DNA of 64,000 bases, taken from Pseudomonas hormoni. Its GTDB lineage: Bacteria > Pseudomonadota > Gammaproteobacteria > Pseudomonadales > Pseudomonadaceae. Position numbers and translations under genes: made by a program. The notes under the pieces were generated by a model that was not told the origin of the DNA, did not search any database, and saw only the letters and a program-made list of their open reading frames with translations. The stretch spans positions 2,733,001 through 2,797,000 of the forward strand of contig NZ_CP075566.1 of the NCBI RefSeq assembly GCF_018502625.1. The letters run 5' to 3'. How positions within the stretch are numbered: the first letter of the stretch is position 1; each line of letters opens with the position of its first letter. Positions 29,710-38,014 of the stretch are shown piece after piece.

Positions 29710-30669
29710 ATGCGCCGCACCCTGCTTTCATGCGCCCTGCTACTCACTGCCGGGCAGGCCGCGGCCAGCACCGCCTGGGTCTCGAACGAGAAAGACAACA
29801 GCCTCAGCCTGATCGACATGCAGACCTTGCAAGTCACCGACACCCTGCCCGTCGGCCAGCGCCCACGCGGTCTGCTGCTGTCCCACGACAGCAAGCTGCT
29901 GTACATCTGCGCCAGTGATTCGGACCGGGTGCAAGTGATGGATGTCGCCACGCGCAAGATCATCAAGGAACTGCCTTCGGGCAAGGACCCCGAGCAATTC
30001 GCCCTGCACCCGAACAATCGCTGGCTCTACGTTTCCAACGAGGACGATGCGCTGGTGACGGTGATCGACACTGAAACTTCCAAGGTGCTGAGCCAGATCA
30101 ACGTCGGCGTCGAACCCGAAGGCATGGCGGTCAGCCCTGACGGCAAGTGGGCGGTGAACACCAGTGAAACCACCAACATGCTGCACTGGATCGACACCAG
30201 CACTCAGACCCTGGCCGACAGCACGCTGGTGGATCAGCGACCGCGTTTCGTCGAGTTCGCGCCCGATGGTTCGAAGCTCTGGGCCTCGGCGGAAATCGGC
30301 GGCACGGTGACCATTCTCGATGTCGCGACCCGCCAGGTGCTCAAGACCCTGAACTTCCAGATCAAAGGCGTACACCCGGACAAGGTTCAGCCGGTGGGCA
30401 TCAAACTCAGTGCCGACGGCAAGTATGGTTTCGTCGCGCTCGGTCCGGCCAATCATGTGGCGGTGATCGATGCCAGGACCTTCGAAATCCTCGACTATCT
30501 GCTGGTCGGCCGACGCGTCTGGCAGATGGCGTTTACCCCGGATCAGAAGCAATTGCTGGCGACCAATGGTGTCAGCGGCGATGTGTCGGTGATCGATGTC
30601 GACAGCCTCAAGGTCAGCAAATCGGTGAAGGTCGGGCGCTATCCGTGGGGCGTGGTGGTGACGCCATGA
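29710..30669 (+). CDS. PQQ-associated YVTN beta-propeller protein
   Basis: This 319-residue secreted protein has a signal peptide ending AAAS-TAW and seven YVTN-like blades with repeated V(I)D-T/V...V patterns, such as VTVIDTETSKVLSQINVG near residue 116. It belongs to the beta-propeller family named for PQQ-dependent catabolism. It may be a periplasmic binding scaffold for a metal or cofactor. There is a good AAGGAATCTGCC leader, and the stop codon overlaps the ATG of the ATPase (ATGA). Confidence 0.83.
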   Translation: MRRTLLSCALLLTAGQAAASTAWVSNEKDNSLSLIDMQTLQVTDTLPVGQRPRGLLLSHDSKLLYICASDSDRVQVMDVATRKIIKELPSGKDPEQFALHPNNRWLYVSNEDDALVTVIDTETSKVLSQINVGVEPEGMAVSPDGKWAVNTSETTNMLHWIDTSTQTLADSTLVDQRPRFVEFAPDGSKLWASAEIGGTVTILDVATRQVLKTLNFQIKGVHPDKVQPVGIKLSADGKYGFVALGPANHVAVIDARTFEILDYLLVGRRVWQMAFTPDQKQLLATNGVSGDVSVIDVDSLKVSKSVKVGRYPWGVVVTP

Positions 30670-31397
30670 ACGCACTGGAAGTCAGCGACCTGAGCTTTGC
30701 CTATGGCTCGCGGGAGGCGTTGCGCCAGGTGAGTTTCTGCCTGGAGCCGGGGCGTTTCGCGGCGCTGCTGGGGCCCAACGGTGCAGGAAAATCGACCCTG
30801 ATCGCGCTGCTCACCCGGCTCTACGATTTGCAGCGGGGCGACATCCGCGTCGGAGGCTTCTCGCTGCGCAATGAGCCGCGCCCGGCGCTGAGGCAATTGG
30901 GTGTGGTGTTCCAGCAAAGCACCCTGGACCTGGACCTCAGCGTTGAGCAGAACCTGCGGTATCACGCCGCGCTGCATGGGATGTCGCGGCGCCAGACCAA
31001 CTTGCGGGTCGACGCCGAACTGGCCCGGCAAACGCTGACCGAACGCCGGCGCGAGCGAGTGCGCGAACTGAATGGCGGGCATCGTCGCCGGGTGGAAATC
31101 GCCCGCGCGCTGCTGCATGAGCCACGCCTGTTGCTGCTCGACGAGGCGAGCGTCGGCCTCGACCCGGCCAGTCGCCTGGCACTCAATCAACACATCCGCA
31201 ATTTGTGCCGCGAGCAATACATCAGTGTGCTCTGGACCACCCATTTGCTGGATGAAGTGCAGCCCAGCGATGATTTGCTGATTCTTCACCAAGGGCATTT
31301 GGTGGCCAGCGGACAAGCCGACGCCCTGAGCCTGGAACACGGCGGCGACCTCGGTTGCGCCTTCGCTCGCCTGACGACCTCTGGAGCCGCCCGATGA
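30666..31397 (+). CDS. ABC transporter ATP-binding protein of the PQQ/alcohol system
   Basis: The 243-residue ATPase has Walker A GPNGAGKST near residue 37, the Q-loop VVFQQS, Walker B LLLLDEASVGLD near residue 157 and H-loop TTHLLDE. The signature loop reads LNGGHRRR, where LSGGQ would be usual. This variant may lower or alter ATPase coupling. The partner permease is of the exporter (ABC-2) type. Both ends overlap neighbours by ATGA, so translation is tightly coupled. Confidence 0.88.
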   Translation: MNALEVSDLSFAYGSREALRQVSFCLEPGRFAALLGPNGAGKSTLIALLTRLYDLQRGDIRVGGFSLRNEPRPALRQLGVVFQQSTLDLDLSVEQNLRYHAALHGMSRRQTNLRVDAELARQTLTERRRERVRELNGGHRRRVEIARALLHEPRLLLLDEASVGLDPASRLALNQHIRNLCREQYISVLWTTHLLDEVQPSDDLLILHQGHLVASGQADALSLEHGGDLGCAFARLTTSGAAR

Positions 31398-32185
31398 ATG
31401 CTTACTGGCAATGTTTCAGCGGCATCGTGCTGCGCGAATGGCTGCGTTTCGTGTTGCAGCGCACGCGGTTTCTCAGTGCGCTTGTCCGGCCGTTGCTGTG
31501 GCTACTGGTGTTCGCCGCCGGTTTTCGCGCGGCCCTGGGCATTGCCATTATCGAGCCCTACGACACGTACATCCCGTATGAGGTCTACATCATCCCTGGC
31601 CTGGCCTGCATGATTCTGCTGTTCAATGGCATGCAAGGTTCATTGTCGATGGTCTACGACCGGGAGATGGGCAGCATGCGCGTGCTGCTGACCAGCCCCC
31701 TGCCCCGGACATTCCTGCTGTGCAGCAAATTGTTGGCAACGTCGTTGATTTCGCTGTTGCAGGTGTATGCCTTTCTGGCGATTGCCTGGGTGTACGGCGT
31801 GCAACCACCGGCCATGGGGCTGTTGATCGCTTTGCCGGCGTTGTTGCTGGTTGCGTTGATGCTCAGCGCGCTGGGCCTGTTGCTGTCGAATGCCATCCGT
31901 CAGTTGGAAAACTTCGCCGGGGTGATGAATTTCGTGATCTTCCCGTTGTTCTTCCTGTCCTCGGCGCTGTATCCGCTGTGGAAGATGCGTGAGTCCAGCG
32001 AGTGGTTGTACGGGTTGTGTGCGTTGAACCCGTTTACCCATGCGGTGGAGCTGGTGAGGTTCGCGTTGTATGAACGCTTCAATCCGTTGGCGCTGGCGGT
32101 GTGTGTGGGGCTGACATTGTTGTTTGCCCTGCTCGCCGTGCTCACCTTCAACCCGCAGCATGCCGCCTTGCGCAAAGCCAACTGA
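31394..32185 (+). CDS. ABC-2 type permease of the PQQ/alcohol system
   Basis: The 263-residue membrane protein has six predicted helices and the ABC-2 core (SMVYDREMGSMRVLLTSPLPR near residue 98, FFLSSALYPLW, LCALNPFTHAVELVR). By architecture it is an exporter. In P. putida, the homologous ABC system is needed for growth on lanthanide enzymes at low metal, so the direction and cargo are unclear. It overlaps the ATPase gene by 4 bases, and a REP pair follows its stop. Confidence 0.86.
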   Translation: MNAYWQCFSGIVLREWLRFVLQRTRFLSALVRPLLWLLVFAAGFRAALGIAIIEPYDTYIPYEVYIIPGLACMILLFNGMQGSLSMVYDREMGSMRVLLTSPLPRTFLLCSKLLATSLISLLQVYAFLAIAWVYGVQPPAMGLLIALPALLLVALMLSALGLLLSNAIRQLENFAGVMNFVIFPLFFLSSALYPLWKMRESSEWLYGLCALNPFTHAVELVRFALYERFNPLALAVCVGLTLLFALLAVLTFNPQHAALRKAN

Positions 32186-32195
32186 CCACACAAGT

Positions 32196-32293
32196 CCCCT
32201 GTCGGAGCGGGCTTGCCCGCGATGGCGCCCGCACATTCAACATTAATGTCGACTGAAAGATCGCTATCGCGGGCAAGCCCGCTCCCACAGGGG
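32196..32293. repeat. Paired REP element (GGAGCGGGCTTGCCCGCGAT type)
   Basis: Inverted copies around the conserved CATTCAACATTAATGTCGACTG spacer split the ABC genes from the CXXCW gene. Confidence 0.88.
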
Positions 32294-32317
32294 ATCTGTG
32301 CTGAACACAGGGGTGAA

Positions 32318-32337
32318 ATTACTACTTTAGTACTGGT
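32318..32337. promoter_or_regulatory. Ped-locus motif upstream of the CXXCW gene
   Basis: ATTACTACTTTAGTACTGGT contains CTTTAGTACTGG, with its GTAC about 81 bases before the ATG at 32414. Confidence 0.45.
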
Positions 32338-32413
32338 TTTCCTGTCTATCGTCGCATTCCCAACGCACCGGGACTGGCATGTAATGGGTTCATAACTATA
32401 AGGATTGAACCCC

Positions 32414-32971
32414 ATGCCGCGTGCCCGACGTCGTCTGCTACGCCCTTCTCTCGCTGCGCTGTCGCTGAGTTTGTTGCTGGGCGCCGCGCAGGCCGAGACA
32501 CCGCTGTTCTCCGCCGAAGGCTATCGCATCGGCCTCTACCGCAGCCCGACCCCGAATCAACTGCAAGGCGCATCCATCATCGATACGCCGGCCCTGCAAA
32601 CCCTGCTCACCCAGACACCACGCCCGGTGCTGATCGACGTCTATCGCCGTCAATGGCTGCAAGGGCGCTTCATCGAAGACCAGCCCCATGAGAACCTGCC
32701 CGGCAGTCATTGGCTGGCCAATACCGGCGATGGCGACCTGACGCCCGACTGGCAGGGCTATTTTGCGCGTAACCTGAACACATTGACCGCGGGCGATCTT
32801 GCGCAACCGCTGGTCTTCTACTGCCGCTCCGATTGCTGGTTGAGCTGGAACGCGGTCAAGCGCGCCGCCGCCATGGGTTATAAGACTCTGTATTGGTATC
32901 GCGATGGCCTGGATGCCTGGCAAGCGGCGAACCTGCCCGTGGCGCCCGCCCGGCCCGAACCCTTTCCCTGA
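32414..32971 (+). CDS. PQQ-associated rhodanese-like 'CXXCW' protein
   Basis: The 185-residue secreted protein has a signal peptide ending AAQA-ETP and a rhodanese-like fold. The active loop FYCRSDCWLSWNAVKRA near residue 138 has two Cys before Trp in a C-x3-CW spacing, as in its namesake family. ATG at 32414 has AAGGA upstream; the in-frame TTG at 32405 lacks one. It may handle sulfur or copper/thiol chemistry for the quinoprotein system, but no substrate is known. It precedes the response regulator by 56 bases. Confidence 0.82.
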   Translation: MPRARRRLLRPSLAALSLSLLLGAAQAETPLFSAEGYRIGLYRSPTPNQLQGASIIDTPALQTLLTQTPRPVLIDVYRRQWLQGRFIEDQPHENLPGSHWLANTGDGDLTPDWQGYFARNLNTLTAGDLAQPLVFYCRSDCWLSWNAVKRAAAMGYKTLYWYRDGLDAWQAANLPVAPARPEPFP

Positions 32972-33027
32972 CCTTTACGCGTGCGTGTTGTTGCCACACC
33001 ATAATCAAAATAATGAGGTGAAAGGCT

Positions 33028-33693
33028 ATGTACAAAATTCTGATTGCCGACGATCACCCGCTGTTTCGCGAAGCCATTCATAACGTCATCAGCGATGGTT
33101 TCCCGGGCACCGAAGTCATGGAAACCGCCGACCTCGACAGTGCCCTGGCGCTGACTCAGGAACATGACGACCTGGACCTGATCCTGCTCGACCTGAACAT
33201 GCCGGGGATGCACGGCCTCAATGGCCTTATCAACCTGCGCAACGAGGCGCCGACCATCCCGGTGGTGATCGTCTCCGCCGAGCAGGACAAGCAGATCGTG
33301 CTGCAAGCCATCACCTATGGTGCGGTGGGTTTCATCACCAAATCCTCGCCGCGGGTGCAAATGACCGAGGCGATCCAGCAGATTCTCAACGGCAACGTCT
33401 ACCTGCCGCCGGACATCATCCGCACGCAAAAAAGCGGCACCCACCGCCGGATGAACGATAACCCGAGCTTCCCGCAGGAGCTGCTCCAGGCCCTGACCCG
33501 CAAGCAGTTGCTGGTGCTGGAACGCATGACCAAGGGCGAGTCGAACAAACAGATCGCCTACACCCTGGAAATCGCCGAAACCACGGTCAAGGCCCACGTC
33601 TCGGCGATCCTGCGCAAACTCAACGTGCACAACCGGGTGCAGGCGATCCTGAGTGCCGGGGATATTGATTTCGGCTCTTATCTGCGGCGTTGA
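33028..33693 (+). CDS. agmR: LuxR/NarL-family response regulator AgmR/ErbR
   Basis: The 221-residue regulator has a receiver domain (DDHPLFREA near residue 9, phospho-Asp in [10 protein letters not shown] near residue 54, K at residue 108). A C-terminal GerE/LuxR helix-turn-helix follows ([20 protein letters not shown], near residue 156). AgmR/ErbR activates PQQ alcohol-oxidation genes in P. putida and P. aeruginosa. It is therefore the obvious candidate reader of the repeated motif upstream of pedH, pedF, exaC and pqqA. GAGG lies before the ATG. Confidence 0.88.
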   Translation: MYKILIADDHPLFREAIHNVISDGFPGTEVMETADLDSALALTQEHDDLDLILLDLNMPGMHGLNGLINLRNEAPTIPVVIVSAEQDKQIVLQAITYGAVGFITKSSPRVQMTEAIQQILNGNVYLPPDIIRTQKSGTHRRMNDNPSFPQELLQALTRKQLLVLERMTKGESNKQIAYTLEIAETTVKAHVSAILRKLNVHNRVQAILSAGDIDFGSYLRR

Positions 33694-33712
33694 ATGTTGG
33701 GATTCCCCAATC

Positions 33713-33837
33713 TCTGTGGCGAGGGAGCTTGCTCCCGCTGGGTCGCGAAGCGGCCCCCTGCAAACTTCCAGATAAACCGAGTTGCCTGATTTACGACTGC
33801 TTCGCAGTCGAACGGGAGCAAGCTCCCTCGCCACAGA
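33713..33837. repeat. Paired REP element (GTGGCGAGGGAGCTTGCTCC type)
   Basis: Inverted long REP copies lie between the converging agmR and nahK genes. Confidence 0.86.
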
Positions 33838-33853
33838 TTTAGTGTCCGGAGAG

Positions 33854-36490
33854 TTAACGGGATAGGCCGAGCAGGTGACTCATCGCCGTCTTGAGCTTCA
33901 TCGGCCGCACCGGTTTGTGCATCAAGGTGTGCCCCAACTCACGAATCTGCAATTTGAGCTCATTGCTGTAGTTGGCGGTGATCATCATCGCCGGAATGGC
34001 TGAGCCGCGCCGGGCGTTGATCCGGGCCACCGCATCCACACCGTTCTGCTCGTCATCCAGGTGATAGTCGGCGATCAGCAAATCCGCTTCGGCGTGATAG
34101 TTGTCCACTTGCCGCGCCAGGTCCTGCTCCGACAACGCCGTCACCACCAGACACCCCCAACCTTCCAGCAACGTACGCATGCCGGCACAAATCGCCGCAT
34201 CGTTATCCAGCACCCAAACTCGCGCACCGCGCAGACGCTCGAGCATCGGCTCACTCATCAGCAGGCTCGGCAGTGCCTTGGGTGCCGTAGCGCTCAGCGG
34301 TACTTCGACGGAAAACATCGAGCCCTTGCCCGGCCACGATCGCACGTGAATGCGGTGCCCGAGAATCCCGGCAATTTTCTCGACAATCGCCAGCCCCAGA
34401 CCCAACCCGCGATCCTGATCCGGACGCTGCACATCACCGCGCTTGAACTCCTGGAAAATCTCTTCCAGACGGTTGTGCGCAATGCCCATGCCGCTGTCCC
34501 AGACCTCGATCGACAGGCGTTGATGATGACGCCGGCAACCGAGCACCACCCGGCCGCTGTAGGTGTAGCGAATAGCGTTGCTCAACAGGTTCCGCAGGAT
34601 CCGCGCGAGTAATTGAATGTCGCTGCGCACCAGCGCCGAACACGGGATGAAATGCAGCTCAAGCCCCTCACTGCGGGCCACCTGGGTGTACTCCGCGGCG
34701 AGGTTTTCCAGCAATTCGCTCAAGGCGAACGGCGCAATGTCGGCCTTGATCACCCCGGCATCGAGTTTGGAAATATCCACCAGGGTGCCCAGCAGGTTTT
34801 CCACGTCTTCCAGGGAATTGCTGACGTTACGCACCAGAATCTCGTTGGCCACCGGCTCCCGGCGTTCGAGCAAGGCGCTGGTAAACAGTCGCGCGGCATT
34901 CAGTGGCTGCAACAAGTCATGGCTGACGGCGGCGAGAAATTTGGTCTTCGACAGGTTGGCCTGTTCGGCGTCGAGCTTGGCTTCGCGCAGGCGTGATTCC
35001 ACGCGCCGGCGTTCGTCAATCTCGCGCAGCAGCTGCTCATTGAGGGTGGTCAGCTCCGCCGTACGCTCACGTACCCGCAGTTCAAGGTTTTGATACGCCT
35101 GGTGCAGCGCCTCGGCGGTGCGGCGGCGCTCGGTGATGTCGCGGATCAACACGAAAATCCCCACCACCTCCCCGGTGACCAGCCGATTCGGCACATAGGA
35201 GCGCAGCATGTAGCGCTCCTGATTATTGATGTTGGTTTCGGCAAACTCGAACGTCACGCTTTCGCCGGCCAATGCCCGGGCCACGTAGGCTTCCAGCCGC
35301 TGATAATGTTGCTCACTGTGCACCTCGCGCAGGCTTTGCCCGAGCATGACGCCGCGAGGCCAGCAGTACCATTCTTCATAAACCTTGTTGGTGAATTCGT
35401 AGACCAGGTCGGCATTGAGGTAGGCGATCAGCGCCGGTACGTGGTCGGTGATCAGGCGAATCCAGCGCTCGCTTTCGCTCAGCGCTTCGGCGTGCTGGTA
35501 GCGTTCGGTGATGTCGGTGAAGGTGTTGACGAAGCCGCCGGTGGGCAACGGGTGCGTGCGAATTTCCAGGACTCGGCCATCGTAAAGACGCTGCTCGCAT
35601 TCCTGCACCGGGCGCCCGTTGCCGTCGCGGCTGGCGGGGGTCAGCAGGTTCAGCTCGCTGTCGGCGATCACTTCGGCGAACGGCCGGTGCGCCGCCACGG
35701 GCGCAAGGCCGCTGAGCTCGAGAAAACGCCGGTTCCACAATTCGAGTATGCCCTCGGCGTTGACCATCGCCACGCCTTGGGACAGGTTGTCGACCGCCCG
35801 TTGCAGCAAATGGGATTTCTGCGCCACCGCCTGCTCGCGGCGCACCGTTTCGCTGAGTTTGACGTCGGTAATGTCGGTGAACAGGATCACCCGCCCGCCC
35901 TCTTGGGTCGGCCGTTCGCTGACTTGCAGCCAGCGACCGTTCTGCAGGCGAAACAACAGGTTTTCGTCGGCCTGCCCGCGCGGTTCCTCGGTAAACAGCC
36001 CGGTGACGATCATCAGTCGCTTGACTTCCGCCAGGCGCATGCCGGCGTTGATCCGCACCCGACTGTTGCCCCAGAACGCCTTGAAGCGGCTGTTGAACAG
36101 CACGATTCGCTGGTCGGCATCGAACAGTACAAAAGCGTCGGAGATGCTCTCGATGGCGTCGATCAGGTGTTGATGCGCGGTTTCTGCACGCAAGCGCGCT
36201 TCGCTGAGCAAATGATTGCCCGACTTGAGTTCGGCCATGGCCTGGTTCAAGGCATCGGTGCGCTCACGGACCTGTTCGGCCAGCACCACCGAATGCTGGA
36301 ACGCCGCGTACGGGTCGTTGCCGCGGGTGATACCGGATTCGATCCGTTCGATCAGCGCGCCATTGATGCGCTGCAGTTTCTGGTTTTCGTGTCGCAGGCT
36401 GGCGACTTGCGCCTGAAGCTCAACGATGTCCAGGGGACCGGCCTCGGGCAATGGCAACCCCGGTGAAGGTCTGGTTGATGTGCATGCCAT
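33854..36490 (-). CDS. nahK: Hybrid sensor histidine kinase NahK (ErcS')
   Basis: This 878-residue soluble kinase starts with a coiled coil (residues 22-95). Three PAS-like domains follow, at about 105-220, 230-345 and 350-470, the last with RYMLRSYVPNR. A second coiled coil precedes HisKA (AAVSHDLLQPLNAARLF near residue 540). The HATPase motifs GMGIAHNR and GLGLGLAIVEK come next, and a C-terminal receiver (DLLIADYHLDDEQ) ends the chain. In P. aeruginosa, NahK works with the nitric-oxide sensor NosP in the HptB biofilm pathway and was also named ErcS' in ethanol oxidation. Its start lies 71 bases inside nosP with GGAG upstream. Confidence 0.88.
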   Translation of the reverse strand: MACTSTRPSPGLPLPEAGPLDIVELQAQVASLRHENQKLQRINGALIERIESGITRGNDPYAAFQHSVVLAEQVRERTDALNQAMAELKSGNHLLSEARLRAETAHQHLIDAIESISDAFVLFDADQRIVLFNSRFKAFWGNSRVRINAGMRLAEVKRLMIVTGLFTEEPRGQADENLLFRLQNGRWLQVSERPTQEGGRVILFTDITDVKLSETVRREQAVAQKSHLLQRAVDNLSQGVAMVNAEGILELWNRRFLELSGLAPVAAHRPFAEVIADSELNLLTPASRDGNGRPVQECEQRLYDGRVLEIRTHPLPTGGFVNTFTDITERYQHAEALSESERWIRLITDHVPALIAYLNADLVYEFTNKVYEEWYCWPRGVMLGQSLREVHSEQHYQRLEAYVARALAGESVTFEFAETNINNQERYMLRSYVPNRLVTGEVVGIFVLIRDITERRRTAEALHQAYQNLELRVRERTAELTTLNEQLLREIDERRRVESRLREAKLDAEQANLSKTKFLAAVSHDLLQPLNAARLFTSALLERREPVANEILVRNVSNSLEDVENLLGTLVDISKLDAGVIKADIAPFALSELLENLAAEYTQVARSEGLELHFIPCSALVRSDIQLLARILRNLLSNAIRYTYSGRVVLGCRRHHQRLSIEVWDSGMGIAHNRLEEIFQEFKRGDVQRPDQDRGLGLGLAIVEKIAGILGHRIHVRSWPGKGSMFSVEVPLSATAPKALPSLLMSEPMLERLRGARVWVLDNDAAICAGMRTLLEGWGCLVVTALSEQDLARQVDNYHAEADLLIADYHLDDEQNGVDAVARINARRGSAIPAMMITANYSNELKLQIRELGHTLMHKPVRPMKLKTAMSHLLGLSR

Positions 36491-37583
36491 TGAACTGTTC
36501 TCCGTAGGTGTTGAAACCCATCACCCGCTGGTCACGCAAAAACGTACCGATCTGCTCCAGGTTGCCGCCGTCTTCCAGTTCCAGACGCCTGAGAAAACAA
36601 TCGCAACCGATGGTCAGCAACAGGTCTCCGAGGCGTTCCTGCAACCCCTCGAACAGATTCTGCAGGTTCGGCAGCATCGGGCCGGGCGTCATGACCGTGA
36701 GGACGATGCCGTTTTCCACTGCACAGTAGAAACTCAGGCTCAGGTCCGGATGAACCTGCTGGATCGCCCGTACGTAGTACTGATCGTTGATCCGCACCGC
36801 CAGCGGGTGTGCGGCGAAGATCCGGTGATCGAGCTCGGCCACGGGCACGCCGATGTGCCGGGCGTACTCCTCGGCGGCGGGTTCGGCATTCAGTTCGAAA
36901 ACCCGGCGCGAAGGGCTGTCGGCTCCGGTGACCACCAGTTTTTCTGCCCGCGGCAGGATGTGGTGGGTCGTGAAGACTTCGAAATCCAGCCAGGTGTTGA
37001 CCAGCACCACCACCGCCGCGCCACTGTGGAACTCGCCATTGAAATAGACGTGGGTATGGGTCAGGTAATTGTCGTCGCCGGCCGAACCGCCGAAATGCGG
37101 GATGTCGCCCAACGCCGCGCTCAGCGCCGCGAGGACCATTTCTTCACGGCTGGACAAACCATCCAGCAGGGTCAGGGCAAAGCTGTTGCCCTTGATCGGC
37201 GCCAGGGTGTTGCTGCGACAGCCACTGACCAGACGCTCGACCATTTGCTGGGCGTCGATCAGGCTGAATCGCTCCATCTCGTCGATCAGTTCGGCGTCGA
37301 TGGAAAAATGCCGATGGTCGAAACCTACCGCCGTCACGCAGTTGCGGCCGTAACCCAACGGGGTGATTTCACCGGCGCTGGTGCAGCCGACCAGGCGAAT
37401 ACCACCGAAGCTTTGTTGCAAGGCCTGACCCAGCACCTGCAAGTCGTATTCGGCGGAACAGAAAAACAACACGAACCCCAAATGCGGATGCAATAGCTGC
37501 CGCGCCAGTTCCTGAGCCACCTGTTCGGCATCGGTCGACTGGGACATTGCACTGACGACACCTTCGCTCTGAACCTGCTGCAT
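36420..37583 (-). CDS. nosP: FIST-domain nitric-oxide sensor NosP
   Basis: The 387-residue cytoplasmic protein has FIST_N (VLFFCSAEYD, LVGCTSAGEI near residue 60, FGGSAGDD near residue 165) and FIST_C (residues about 225-365, with LTIGCDCFLRR). NosP proteins bind heme and NO and inhibit the partner kinase. GGGAGG sits before the ATG at 37583. The reading frame overlaps nahK by 71 bases, longer than a usual coupling overlap. A ped-type motif 75 bases upstream suggests shared control with alcohol oxidation. Confidence 0.87.
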   Translation of the reverse strand: MQQVQSEGVVSAMSQSTDAEQVAQELARQLLHPHLGFVLFFCSAEYDLQVLGQALQQSFGGIRLVGCTSAGEITPLGYGRNCVTAVGFDHRHFSIDAELIDEMERFSLIDAQQMVERLVSGCRSNTLAPIKGNSFALTLLDGLSSREEMVLAALSAALGDIPHFGGSAGDDNYLTHTHVYFNGEFHSGAAVVVLVNTWLDFEVFTTHHILPRAEKLVVTGADSPSRRVFELNAEPAAEEYARHIGVPVAELDHRIFAAHPLAVRINDQYYVRAIQQVHPDLSLSFYCAVENGIVLTVMTPGPMLPNLQNLFEGLQERLGDLLLTIGCDCFLRRLELEDGGNLEQIGTFLRDQRVMGFNTYGEQFNGMHINQTFTGVAIARGRSPGHR

Positions 37584-37647
37584 CGTCGCCTCCCGCAGGT
37601 GCGCATGTATGAGGTTGGAGTGTACGAAGGCTATGGGCTGCTACGTA

Positions 37648-37667
37648 TGCTACTTGGGTAGCGGTCA
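37648..37667. promoter_or_regulatory. Ped-locus-like motif upstream of nosP
   Basis: TGCTACTTGGGTAGCGGTCA contains the perfect inverted repeat CTAC-TTGG-GTAG, about 75 bases before nosP. It has one extra base in the core compared with the pedF site. Confidence 0.4.
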
Positions 37668-37708
37668 GGCGGTTCGATGGGATGAGATATCTGGCAGACA
37701 CCTTCGAT

Positions 37709-37808
37709 CCCTTGTAGGAGCGAGGCTTGCCCGCGAAAGCGGTGTGTCAGTCAACATTCATATTGCATGTGACGGCCTCTTCGCGGGCAAGCCTCGCTCC
37801 TACAGGGG
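37709..37808. repeat. Paired REP element (GTAGGAGCGAGGCTTGCCCG type)
   Basis: Inverted copies lie between nosP and the porin remnant, with the CAACATTCATATTGCATG spacer variant. Confidence 0.88.
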
Positions 37809-37826
37809 ATCTGCGTTGTGTCCGGG

Positions 37827-38000
37827 TTACCAGGTCAGCACCGCCCCCACTGCAAAGGTGTCGGTGTCTTCGTTCTGCGCGCTGGTGTCGTGGCCGTTGA
37901 TTTCGAACTGGTTGTACTCGGCCACCAGCTTCAGGTTGTCGTTGACGTCATGAAACAGCGCAATTCCGCGAGTCTCGTAGTCCGCGCCGCTGCCGACCAC
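37827..38000 (-). pseudogene. C-terminal remnant of a Gram-negative porin
   Basis: About 55 codons in frame read GADYETRGIALFHDVNDNLK and continue to a terminal DTFAVGAVLTW before the stop. The regular beta-strand pattern and final aromatic Trp are those of outer-membrane porin C-termini. Nothing upstream continues it: within about 15 bases the sequence becomes the end of the TauE/SafE gene. This is a decayed tail left by a deletion, not a functional gene. The left edge (stop TAA) is exact, the right edge approximate. Confidence 0.7.
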
Positions 38001-38014
38001 GCGGCATAAGACGG

